Source: Amoebidium appalachense
Lineage: Eukaryota; Ichthyosporea
NCBI GenBank assembly: GCA_963693365.1
Contig: CAVNZM010000017.1
Span: 4,340,001 to 4,404,000, forward strand
DNA: 64,000 nt
Reading direction: 5' to 3'
Positions 41,392-64,000 of the stretch are shown one piece after another. A model generated the notes under the pieces. That model had not been told where the DNA came from and ran no database searches. It saw nothing but the letters and a program-made list of their open reading frames with translations. A program made the translations under genes and the position numbers. How positions within the stretch are numbered: position 1 is the stretch's first letter; each line of letters opens with the position of its first letter.

Positions 41392-41722
41392 CAGAGATGG
41401 AGCGGTCTAGCCTAGTCAGCCCGGACTAGCCCGAAAAACATTCGGGGGGGGGGGCTGATTAGCCCCAGCCCGAAAACTAAACGGGTTGGGCTAAGGGTGT
41501 TTGGGCTGGGACCCCCCTGTAATCCCCCCTCAACCACCAAATAGTAACCCCCCAGGAGACCAAAACCCCTTCTAAACCCCCCTCCTTATATGTCGTTTGC
41601 GCAAACAGACCTGCCATATAAGGTAGGTCAGCTGGCCCAACCCAACCCATTTCCAGCCCGAAACTTTTGCGGGTTGGGCTGACCCAGCCCAGCCCGGCCC
41701 AAAACCGGCCGCACCATCTCTG
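41392..41722. mobile_element. hAT-type MITE with 8-bp target duplication
   Basis: The element is 331 bp. Its ends are imperfect terminal inverted repeats, CAGAGATGGAGCGG at the left and CCGCACCATCTCTG at the right (13 of 14 match), starting with the CAG typical of hAT transposons. The 8 bases GTGCTGAG flank it exactly on both sides (41384-41391 and 41723-41730), the target duplication length of the hAT superfamily. The inside is rich in AGCCC/GGGCT words and has a short poly-G; there is no transposase, so it is non-autonomous. Confidence 0.9.
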
Positions 41723-42128
41723 GTGCTGAGGGCAGATCTGATTCGTGAAAATCGCACCAGTCCCCCACAAACACATGTACATACCTGGTTCCTGTTGCTT
41801 TTTCATACTCACGCATATTTGAATTTTTTCCTTGAAGGTGTGTGAGAGCATGTACTGTAGCAAACCACAAAGGTCAATATGCGTTTTCCAACAATATGCC
41901 CTTAAATCAAAAAAACAGTCACGCTTATAGATGTCTGTACCACATTAGAATCCATTTTGCCCGGATCTAATATGTTATTTTGAATTTGAAATTTTGGTAG
42001 TAGGTTTGCGATGTGAAGTTTGCAGGGGGAAAAAAAAAAAAAAAAAAAAAAAAAAGTGTCCTGCCAAGTGGGGCTAGGGAGAAAAAAGCTGTTTATGTTA
42101 CTCCCCAAAAAAGTTGTTCAATTGCAAT

Positions 42129-42370
42129 GCAAGTTTTCTCTTGACTGGGATTTATTGATCGGTGGTCCAGTGGATATGAAGGCAACGTGCAGCCACAGGC
42201 TACATGACCACCAAAATAACCGACTTCGAAAGAGCCACAGCGAGTGTCCACGCAATAAAAAGTGTGTAAACCGCAGCGATGAAACAAAAAATAAAACAAC
42301 AAGTGACCAAAGGACACCAGCGGGCAAAGGTACAAATGCACGTGTATGCGTGAAACTAGTTTGCTCCAAC
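42129..42370 (+). repeat. Dispersed repeat E, copy 2
   Basis: Same family as 40905-41095. This copy carries an extra 30-odd bases, GTGTCCACGCAATAAAAAGT and on to GTAAACC, which are the 3' end of the LINE-tail repeat, so the two families appear to be linked or nested. Confidence 0.75.
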
Positions 42371-43950
42371 TAGTCATATGCAGCGATGATGACCAGGCCA
42401 CACTCCGCAAGAAGACATCATTACTGCTGCCCCCCAACAGGCCCCCCTCAAAACCTACCGGGGCACAGCAAGCAAGTCAGCCCTTTAAAGAGCAATGCAA
42501 ACCAAATCCGAGCGAGAAAACAATCCCTACGGGCCCGTCCCCTAGAATACCCGCAGAAGCTGTCTCTAACTCTTTGATAAGGTGGCCTAGTTGTGGCAGG
42601 ACACACAGGAAAACACACCTACAGAATGCATGCAAGCAAACCCAGTCATTGCCATACTGCTGAAGGCTGAAAACACGGCAGCCACAAGGAAAGCTCCTCG
42701 ACGACCCAGTAGCTACCCCTCCACTCATGCAGCGCAGAAGCAATTGAAGAAGTTGCAGCAGCCCACTGCCAATAGCTCGCGTAGAAGCGTAGATAGCGTG
42801 TAGAAGTCACCGTAAGTTGCAGTGGGCCACCAGATATCGAAGAAACCACTCCTCAAGCGAGAAACTCCGCGGAAGGGAGATGTCCCCACACTCTCACAGC
42901 AGTAGGAATAGACAAGGCCGCACTACACACACACAGTGTCACGTTCCCCTGAGTGGGACCCCTTCCCACCACAAAAAGAAAAAACGAAAGCCTTTATATA
43001 CCTGCCATGGTGAAGAATCGGGAAAAAAAAGTTGACGTGACAGCTAAGAGATCGAAGTAAAAGTGAAGTCCCATGCAAGTTGTGTAGCTTTTCTTTTTGG
43101 GGACAGAACTTAGAAGTGATGCACCTGGCCATGGCTTGGACGTAGCAAAGGTCACGCAAAAACATAATTCTTTTGTGATATTCGTACATGGTGATTTTAT
43201 GTGTGAAATTGAGTGGATTGAGTGGGGATGATTTAAATGTTTTGCAAGTGGGTGCTCAAGTTGTGCCATCAGAAGTCACAGGTGTCGAGTAGGTGATGTT
43301 GCGTCTTACTATCGGAAGGGCAGGAGCAGGAGTGCCGTGGGGAGGGGAAGGGTTACTGGAGAAGAGGGTAAATCTGGGGGAAGGGTTAAATGCATGGGGA
43401 ATTGTTGGCAGGAGGAGAGGATAATTCTGGGGGAAGGTTTGAAAAATTGCATGATAGAAAGTTTAGTTTTGCTGGTGGTATGTCAGGAAAATGTCAGGGC
43501 GTGCTGTGCCGGTGGTGGATGTTTCTATCTCAAATTCCCCTTTCTGGTACCGGCGAGGAAGTATGTGGCGTTCATTTTCACGATACAAGACTTTGCTTCA
43601 GACATGTATCCTGCATACCACGCCCACACACATACTCTCTCTAGCATTCTGTTTCCCAGCAAACACACAAAGTTCTCTATCAGCTCGCTCGCTGTCACAC
43701 TAAGTCTTGCTCTCGCCTGTGTCCTTTCACCTCGAGCTCCTTCTGAATGACATCACTGCGTGGCTATGGCTGCTAACCGGTATTTAATATACGCTTTTCG
43801 GACAGTGAACACCATCATTTCTAGCGTGACCAGTAAAGTTACAGCACAATTATTCTTCAAATAACCGCAACTAGGCCAAGCAGCTCCCCTGTGAGTCTCA
43901 CGTTAGTTGTGCACAGCTTAAGTGTATTTTTCTTACAGATGCATTCCCTC
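42371..43950. other. No gene supported
   Basis: Two overlapping short frames (42346-42663 and 42591-42803) have ordinary-looking Pro/Ser/Lys-rich composition but no recognisable family, start context or splice pair. They could be exons or an old ORF1-like relic. The rest, to the CT/TG block at 43955, shows nothing. Confidence 0.35.
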
Positions 43951-43954
43951 TCTG

Positions 43955-43997
43955 CCCCCCCCCCCCCCCCCCCCCCCCTTCTCCCCCCCTCTCTCCG

Positions 43998-44040
<43 letters not shown>

Positions 44041-44047
44041 CCTCCCT

Positions 44048-44136
<89 letters not shown>

Positions 44137-44190
44137 TGTGTGTTTGTGTGTGCCTGTTTGTGTGCGTGCGTGTACACGTGCTGTATGTGA
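43955..44190. repeat. Poly-C, (CT)n and (TG)n
   Basis: Poly-C (about 43957-43978), (CT)n (about 44000-44037 and 44056-44091) and (TG)n (about 44092-44132) lie in series. Confidence 0.95.
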
Positions 44191-44443
44191 CGTATTTGGT
44201 TCTATTAACATGTGCACGCCCGTGGCATCAGCATGTGTGCGCTTTTTTATATATTTATTTTCCTGCTTTTACTCCCCGGCAAATCCTTGCATGCCCACGT
44301 TTCGCAAAGGAAGTGTGGATTGCTTGCTAGTTAAAAACGTCCAACATTTTGAAAAAACGAGAAGGAGAGAGCTTCAAGAATCAAGCACTTTGGAGTCTCT
44401 GAGCTACTCTCACCCCCTCCCTCATATTATTCTTCCTTCTACT

Positions 44444-44746
44444 TACTGCGGCAACTTTAACCGCCGGCCTCTCGTACTGCCCTCGTCTGTTGCCTGCCCG
44501 CATATGTAGCCTAACCCTGCTCGTCTCGGATCACGACTGGGTGGCCCACCCATGTTCAAGTGGAACAAGTATCTGAGTTGGGCTACGTTGACGAGGTGAA
44601 CGGGACGAAGCTCGGGACAGTGTGGATGACGTGGCCCCTCCCCCTGAGGATGGACCCTGCTTATTATGCATACTATTTATGTGTGGTTTGCACTGTGCAT
44701 CGTGCTGTCCGTTGTTTATGTGTACTTCGTACTTAATAGCGCATGC

Positions 44747-44777
<31 letters not shown>

Positions 44778-44790
44778 TTCCCAAAAAAAA
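44444..44790 (+). mobile_element. SINE-like dispersed repeat C, copy 1, with poly-C end
   Basis: This matches 52910-53208 over about 300 bp (GGCAACTTTAACC..., CACCCATGTTCAAGTG, CAGTATCTGAGTT-like, TGTGTGGTTTGCACT, TTGTCCGTTGTTTATGTGTA, ATAGCGCA). The copy runs straight into about 29 C. Confidence 0.65.
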
Positions 44791-45052
44791 AAATAAAAAA
44801 AAATACACACGTAGGGGCAATCGGTCAAGGCCTTCTAAAATGTGTAAATACTGTACTGTGGCTCGTTTTTGTTTTAATAAGCCTGTCGTAAAAAAACATT
44901 ATTATTAAACAACAAAAAAAGTAGTAATATAGTCCTGAGAATAGTCTTCTGTATGTAATTCCTCTTCTTCTTCTTCGTCTATTTGTGTTCCTTCGAAAGT
45001 TTGAACTTTGAAGTTCCACGGGAACGGATTGAGCCAGTCAATCAAACGTATT

Positions 45053-45064
45053 TTTGGCGCGAAA
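45053..45064 (+). promoter_or_regulatory. E2F-type site upstream of RNASEH2B
   Basis: TTTGGCGCGAAA is a perfect match to the E2F consensus, about 290 bases before the RNASEH2B start codon. A CCAAT box follows at 45071 and GTCAATCAAA lies just before it. RNase H2 acts during DNA replication, so S-phase control through E2F would make sense. Function is inferred from sequence only. Confidence 0.6.
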
Positions 45065-45354
45065 AGCAAGCCAATCAAAACGAGCACGATTCTTTGGCCC
45101 TCCCCGCAGCTTCCCGCTTTCAGAGCGCGAACATAACTTCAGCATACACTTGGGTTATAGTTGCTAGTATGTATTAGGCTTTATTGTTATGTGTTTTGTG
45201 GAAAACTCCTTACGAGGGAGAAGAAAGAGATAGAGACGAGCCAAGGGAAGTTGACACGTGTATATGCTGTGAACGCTCGCTGATCACACGAAAAACATGA
45301 TCGGCTTGTAGCAAAACATATAGACTAAGTTGTGTTTATTGTAAAGTGAAAAAA

Positions 45355-58322
<12,968 letters not shown>

Positions 58323-59160
58323 CCAACCCTCTTCGAACTGACTGACTTAAATGATTTAAGAAGACATTGTCGTTCATTTCCTCCTCTACTTAGCCTATCG
58401 TTTTCGCATTCCTCCCTTTCCCCCCCCCCCCCCCCCCCCCCTCCCCCCCCCTCCCCCCCCCCAATCTTTAGTCTTTTTGTTACGCAGTCGGTAGATGTCA
58501 TGCGTGGCTGTGGACAGTATAAAGCCATAGTGAAAAATTCAATAGAGTCCCCAAGAGCTCGCATTGTACCGTAGTTAGTTTTCAATATTTCCGATTTGCA
58601 AACCTGTTGGGTTTCTTATAAGGGAACTGAGATTCGCCAAGGCAGGGATAATGTTGACCCACACGTACACACACGTACACACAGGTGCACATGAACAAAA
58701 TCAGACGTAACTAGACGTGTGTGATCAATGCACAAACATACGAAATGGTGTACCTAATATAAATTTCTTCGCAAGGATAACCGATTAGTATGCGATCCGG
58801 TTGATCTAGCGATCTTCGGTTTGTTTGTTTTATTATAACCAGGGGTTGATAACAGGATTGCATTATCTTGCAGCATGGTGATCGAAATAACCTTATTTGG
58901 TGGCCATGATGCTAAATATGGTAACAAGGTAACCAAGTATGGGCATGCCTGTTACTTATGTAAAGAGCGATATCGCAACCAATGGGTGTTTGTTCGGAAA
59001 GTCACCTTCCGGAAACAGAAAAAACAAAGGCACATCAAAGATCTGGGCTGTAATTGTAGCAATTGCATTTTTTCCCTGCTCACCCGGTCAGATCAAGTTT
59101 GGTGTGTATGTGTGGACTTGGTATTGGTGTGGGTGCGGGTGTGGTTTTTATGTGTGTGTG
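58323..59160. other. Region between RNASEH2B and the hairpin; no gene called
   Basis: Poly-C (about 58420-58462) lies in the likely RNASEH2B 3' flank. Overlapping frames from 58875 and 58939 have ordinary composition but run into poly-G and match nothing I recognise. Confidence 0.4.
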
Positions 59161-59165
59161 GGCTT

Positions 59166-59167
<2 letters not shown>

Positions 59168-59200
<33 letters not shown>

Positions 59201-59211
59201 GGGGGGGGGGG

Positions 59212-59263
<52 letters not shown>

Positions 59264-59322
59264 AAGAGGAACAACCAGCGAAAGAAACCGTACTGGTATC
59301 GCTGGTTGTTCCTCTTTGCCCC

Positions 59323-59371
<49 letters not shown>
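59168..59371. repeat. Large hairpin: poly-G + 20-bp stem + loop + stem + poly-C
   Basis: A 93-base G tract (59168-59260, two A interruptions) is followed by GCAAAGAGGAACAACCAGCG (59261-59280), a 19-base loop, the exact complement CGCTGGTTGTTCCTCTTTGC (59300-59319) and a C tract to 59371 (one T). The perfect 20-bp stem extends into paired G and C tracts of about 50 more base pairs. Confidence 0.95.
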
Positions 59372-59682
59372 ACGGTCACCCACCGCCACCAATACCCTGG
59401 CCTCCCCACTCCCTTCCCCCAACACACCACACACACACACGTGCACACCCACTCGCTTCAAACCTTTTGCAACAATATGGCCTACAAAGTCGCAGAATAA
59501 GAGCCCTGCCGCGACCTCTCTCCCCTTCTCCTCTTTGTACTGGTACTCTCTCTCATGTCAATCAATGTCATGTGTGCAATGTACATTCAAAGTGTGCCCC
59601 GATTGTGTGTTTGTACATGTGTGTATGTGTGCGCGCGAGTATTTGACGCCGGTGGAGGGGGGGGGGGGGGGGGGGGGGGGGG

Positions 59683-60135
59683 CAACCACATCGGCAGAGT
59701 CAACTTGAAAAAAGCAGAATTATTCTACAAAAAGCGAAATTACTCTGCAAAAAGCAGATTTATTCTGCAAAAGCAGAATCACTCTGCTTTTAGCAGAGGT
59801 ATTCTGCTTTTAGCAGAATTATTCCGCAAAAGCAGAATCACTCTGCTTTTAGCAGAATTATTCTTCATTTTTCTAAAAAAAAAGCAGAGCGATTCTGCTT
59901 TTAGCAAAATTATTCCGCAAAAAGCACAATTATTCTGCTTCTGCTTTCGACAGCAGCACAATTAGAGTCTAGCAGAATAATTCCGCTTCTAGGATACTGC
60001 TTTTGCAGAATCATTATTCTGCCTTTGCAAAATAATTCTGCTCGGGAGCTAGCAGGATACTGCTTTTGCAGAATCATTATTCTGCCTTTGCGGAATAATT
60101 CTGCTCGGAGCAAGTTGACTCAGCCGATGTGGTTG
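59683..60135. mobile_element. Foldback element with palindromic AGCAGAATTATTCTGC core
   Basis: The 453-bp block is bounded by CAACCACATCGGCAGAGTCA (59683 on) and its near complement ending at 60135 (25-bp terminal inverted repeats with one mismatch, ending in CAACTTG inside). Almost all of the inside is a run of GCAGAATTATTCTGC-like palindromes joined by AAAA or TTTT. Poly-G tracts sit on both sides, so a target duplication cannot be read. There is no coding capacity; it is MITE-like or foldback-type. Confidence 0.8.
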
Positions 60136-60242
60136 GGCCGCCCGGGGGAGGGGGGGGGGGGGGGGGGGGGGAGACGATGAGCCAAAAGACAGTGATTTTA
60201 CATTACTTCTGCCTATATGATGGGACCAGCCCTATCACTTAG

Positions 60243-60248
60243 TTTATT
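60243..60248 (-). promoter_or_regulatory. Candidate poly(A) signal of the SdrD-B-like gene
   Basis: AATAAA on the minus strand lies about 100 bases after the stop codon at 60347. Confidence 0.5.
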
Positions 60249-60346
60249 TTCACTTCATTCATCATAAGGAATTACAGTATTATACAATCTAAATATCATA
60301 TACTGTACAGGATTACTCAGCTCAATATTAACAGGATCAAAAAATC

Positions 60347-63300
60347 CTAAACTCTATTGGGCGTAAACCCGAAATCCATGCCGGTCGGACGGGTATTAGC
60401 CGAATTTACGGTAAATGCAGCCAGATTTGACGCAATTCCGTCCCTATTGGTCGTGATAGTCATCCCCATAGGTGTGGCCTGGACGAAAACGAGATATGTT
60501 CCCGCTGCGGGTATATCCCCAATCGTGTAAGATCCGTCGGAATTTGTGTGGCTGGTGCTAAGAATCCGGCCCGAAAGATCGGCAACATTAACAACAATCC
60601 CATTCAGACCCTCGCCCCTATCAAACCTCCCGTTTAGGTTGACGTCGGCGTAGATAATCCCAGACACGCCGAATTTGGAATTAGAAGTCGTGAGATCGGT
60701 GGTTGGGATCGCGCCCGATTGCTCGATCGATTCCAAAACCAGCCCGGAATCGGTGGAATCGGCCGATCGGAGTATGGGTTGCTCTGAGGCGGTGCGTGCG
60801 CTGGGTGCCTGATATCCGAAATCGACACCATCGAACACCTCATCCCCCTCCTCCAATAGAACGGTCGTTTCGCCATCCGGGCGCTCATCCAGATCAACGG
60901 TGGGAGTAAGTGTCGACGGAATGCCCCCGGTAATGGTAATCACGTGATTCCCAAGCGGAATATCGCGGAAGATGTACAGGCCCGAGGCGGTGGTTGTGGC
61001 GGTTGCAAGAACGCGTCCTGTCCCCTGATTGGTCTTCTCAGCCAGCGAAAGAGTCACGCCAGCCAATCCCTCGCCTTCGTCGGCCAACCCGTTGCGGTCC
61101 TTATCCTCAAAAACAACACCACTGATAGAGCCCAGTTTCCCTCCAGCGGCGGCGGGCGCATCTTGTTGACCATTGTTGTTTCCGGGGGCAAGGGCAAGGG
61201 TGGGAGCGGGGGCGGGGGAGGAAGTTTGGGCCGGGGTAGAAGAGGAAGAGGGAGCAGAAACACGGCGCTCGTAACCGAAATCGACGCCAGTGGCGGCGGG
61301 TTTTGATTGGCTGAGAACCACGTCGGTCTTCCCGTCGGTGGTTTCGTCGAGGTCAATGGACGGTTTCCATTGGGTACCGATCTGACCCACGGAGACGGTG
61401 AGCGAGCCGAAGGGGGCGCCGTTGAACTGGTAGCGGCCGGTGGCGTCCGTTGTCGTCGTGGCAATGACGTTGGTACTCTTTGCACGGAAAAGGGTCACTT
61501 GAAGACCGCCCAAACCCTCCCCTGCCTGCGGAGCACCGTCTTTGTTCTTGTCCTCAAAAACGGTCCCGGAGATGGTTCCACGGCCGGCCGTGGAACCAAG
61601 AGTTGTTGCCGGGCGGGTGGTGGTTGTGGTTGTGGTTGTGGTTGTGGTTGTTGTTGTGGGTTTGGTGGTGGTTTTAGTAGTGGTGGTGGTGGTGGTTGTT
61701 GTGGTGGTGGTGGTTGAACGAGTAGTAGTGGTGGGGATAGCGTAGGTGGTGGTGGTGGGAACTGGGGTGGCATCAGTAGCAACATCAGCCGCCGATGGAG
61801 CCGGCGGGATGTAAGGCATGTCGGGGGGCCTGTAGATAAACTCTACCCAGTTGATAGCAGCAGTGCTATCTGGCACATCTACCAGGTAAATCCCGTCTGC
61901 CGTTTGATCGCCATCAGATCGGAGATAAAGCTTGCGGCCGTCGGCGGTAGGGAGAACCTGAGACACTTGAAGGAAGTAGCGACCGGGGGTGAGACGGGAG
62001 AACGTGAAAGAACCAGAGCGATCCGTCAAAGCGCGTGCGACCTCGACGCCGGAACTACCAACGACGCTGTAAATAGTAACGACAACACCGGAGAGGAAAG
62101 AGTCGCTGCTATCGGCGTTGAAATTTTCGTTGGTGTCGCTATAGATGGTCCCGGAGATAAAAGCGGACGAAAAGGTGGAAGTGGTGGTAGCGGGAGCCAC
62201 CGTGGTGGTGGTGGTGGTGTGTGTTGTACTTGGGCTAGATGTGGGAAAATAACCGAAATTGATGCGGTTCACGCGGTAGACGGTTGAGTTGAGAGTAACA
62301 ATCGTCTGTCCGTCGGCGATCGGGTCTGAATCGATAGACGCGACCATGTTTGAAGACATACCCACGACCCGAACCATGTACCGACCCGAGGGAACAGCTG
62401 TGAAAGTGAACACCCCAAGGCTATTGGTCAACACAGAGCTAACCAGGTTGTTGAGCGTTCCTGATTGGGTGTTTATCAGCTGAACCGCAACGCCGGCAAT
62501 ACCCTCGCCCACTGTCGCCTTCCTGTTCAGATCGAGGTCGTTGTAAACAACACCAGAGATTGTACCCGATGGAAGAATCGGCGTGGTGGGTGTGGTTTGG
62601 GCGGCGGCGGTGGTGGTGGTGGTTGGAACATCGAGAACGAGAGTCTGCGAGGCGACGTTGCGACCAATCAAAAAGCTCACCGTGTGGGCACTGTTTGCAC
62701 TCAGGACGACGCGTGCGAGCGAGCTCACAAGCCCAAGGGAGTTCTTAATGACGGCGAAATCCGCCGGCAGCCCGCGAAGACTTATAAAGTATCTCCCGGC
62801 AGGGACACTCAATGAATAGCCGCCAGAGTAGTCGGTGACTGCGCTAGCAACAACGCGACGTGTTGACGTAAGCGCATACACAGACATACCAGAGACACCC
62901 TCTTTGACGTCACGAACACCGTTGCCGTTCTTATCCTCCCAAACGAAGCCGTCAAGCGTAACGTTTTCGGCCTTGGGTGTGGTTGTCGGTGCAGGTTTGA
63001 CCATGAAATCGGCAATCACCTGAGTATTCTCGTCGGAAATTGTAAACACGAGTTTCTCCTCCACGACACCGTTTGCGTTGGCGGCACGCACGACCGTCGC
63101 GGAAGGCGTGGGGACCTGAATCACGACCGTCGCGGAAGGCGTGGGGACCTGAATCAAGACGATATAAGTACCAAGTGTGAGATTTTCAAAGAAATACTCG
63201 CCGTCGTGGTTCGTCGTCGTGGTAAAAGATTGGCCCGTAGGATACGAAATTCGGACGGGCGCACCGGAAATTCCCTCGCCGATATCGAGTTGGTTGTTAT

Positions 63301-64000
63301 TGTTTGTGTCGTTGTAAACGAACCCGTTGATAATTCCGTCACCGGCAACGGATGCGGGCACCGGCACGGGCGCGGGTGCTGATGAGAAAACGTAGGGTAA
63401 GAAAATTGAATTTTCAAGATTAGACTTGTAGCCTTTGCGCTTGAAAAAACATCCAATTTTCTTGGTTGTGTCTGTGGGTGGGGTTTTTTGGGCCCTCTTC
63501 TTCCTTTCCCTTCCTTTCCTTTTCTTTTTTTCCCACAACCATTGATTTATTTAATTCTTATTTATTTATTTATTTATTTTCGGGGCGGGGGGGGGGGGGG
63601 GGGGGGGGGATATGATTCCTACTTGCAATGGCATAGCACTTCACGCCGTCAGACTCAAGGCCCTCCGTGCACGGCACACACGAAAAATCAGCCGCGATCT
63701 CCTCCCTCAAATTGCACGGCCCACAAGTCACCCCATCGCTGGAGGTGGTCCCCTCGGGGCATTTATTGCATTGCCCATCGGCGGCAATCGACCCGATTGC
63801 ACACTTCTTGCACGTGTTTACATTTGAAACCACGTGACCCGCGGGACATTTCACACAGATGTTTCCGGAAATAATCATGTTTGGTGGGCAGTTTTGGCAC
63901 GAATTTGTCGCCGGGAACCATACTTGGCCTTGGGCGCATTGTGTGGTGGAGGTGATTACAAGTGGCGGTGAATCAGCGACGATGGGTGGCGGGGGAGATT
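60347..64000 (-). CDS. Secreted/surface protein: Cys-rich module plus seven SdrD-B-like repeats (5' end outside window)
   Basis: Two exons are visible: 64000-63623 (open to the edge) and 63378-60347. The donor GTAGGA at phase 1 and acceptor CTCATCAG join cleanly, giving about 1135 residues here. The first exon has CxxC pairs spaced as in GCC2/GCC3 or ephrin-receptor-like modules (CVKCPAGHVVSNVNTCKKC, GQCNKCPEGTTSSDG). The second has seven domains, each starting like GTISGTVFEDKNKDG, with a D-x-[ND]-x-[ND]-G calcium-type loop, then GEG[LI].G..V, a TD..G.Y.F strand and usually an FGY end. This is the SdrD B-like fold known mostly from bacterial surface adhesins. Long Thr-rich linkers separate repeats 3-5. 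There is no membrane segment or sorting signal at the C-terminus (ends FGFTPNRV). An 11-residue stretch, IQVPTPSATVV, is duplicated in tandem. The likely role is adhesion or extracellular matrix. Confidence 0.85.

Noticed and set aside
42346-42803. Two overlapping Pro/Ser/Lys-rich frames
   Set aside because: No motif, splice partner or repeat copy supports coding; they could be chance frames beside repeat E.
43337-43750. 137-codon frame upstream of RNASEH2B
   Set aside because: Start context and composition are unconvincing, and it runs through repeat-like sequence without any recognisable motif.
58875-59160. Possible exon or small membrane protein
   Set aside because: Composition is ordinary, but there is no recognisable family, the frames run into poly-G, and no partner exon with matching phase was found.

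Overview
The window is eukaryotic nuclear DNA. Its protein genes are split by GT-AG introns, use the standard code, and sit in a sea of simple repeats: (CA/TG)n, (CT/GA)n and homopolymer G or C runs of up to 93 bases. Solo LTRs, LINE fragments, SINE-like repeats and small inverted-repeat elements are scattered between genes and inside introns. A true RNase H2 subunit B gene, a bulb-type mannose lectin and an SdrD-B-like repeat protein together suggest a protist, perhaps a unicellular relative of animals; that placement is inference and weak.

Layout. 1-9000: repeats (a LINE tail, a 182-bp tandem repeat, a Copia-like solo LTR, a SINE-like copy) and gene-poor DNA. 9040-15400: two paralogous, intronless multi-pass membrane protein genes pointing at each other. 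16200-19400: microsatellites and a second, inverted copy of the solo LTR. 20053-23200 (minus): a two-coding-exon gene for an unrecognised protein of about 310 residues with a repeated His/Cys motif. 25491-28269 (minus): a three-exon secreted or surface protein of about 550 residues. 29.7-32.4 kb: a decayed, frameshifted non-LTR retrotransposon. 33.5-34.7 kb: a 1.1-kb polypyrimidine block. 36209-39454 (minus): a four-exon secreted protein with a Cys-rich, Pro/Ser-rich N-terminus, a 528-bp in-frame duplication and a C-terminal B-lectin domain. 40-42.4 kb: repeats, including a hAT-type MITE with a perfect 8-bp target duplication. 45355-58322 (plus): RNASEH2B, rebuilt here as 11 exons and 303 residues spread over 13 kb of repeat-filled introns. 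59.1-60.1 kb: a poly-G/poly-C hairpin and a foldback element. 60347-64000 (minus): the 3' part of a large secreted protein with a Cys-rich module followed by seven SdrD-B-like repeats.

How the genes relate. Three genes (25-28, 36-39 and 60-64 kb) encode secreted, probably cell-surface or matrix proteins; RNASEH2B is a replication and repair gene. RNASEH2B and the 310-residue gene each have a near-perfect E2F-type site beside CCAAT boxes upstream, consistent with S-phase control. The most unusual window-wide pattern is in the introns: many have a sense-strand poly-C tract a few bases after the donor, and several end in a (CA)n tract that runs into the acceptor CAG. All splice models come from reading the sequence and checking that phases join; none has transcript support.
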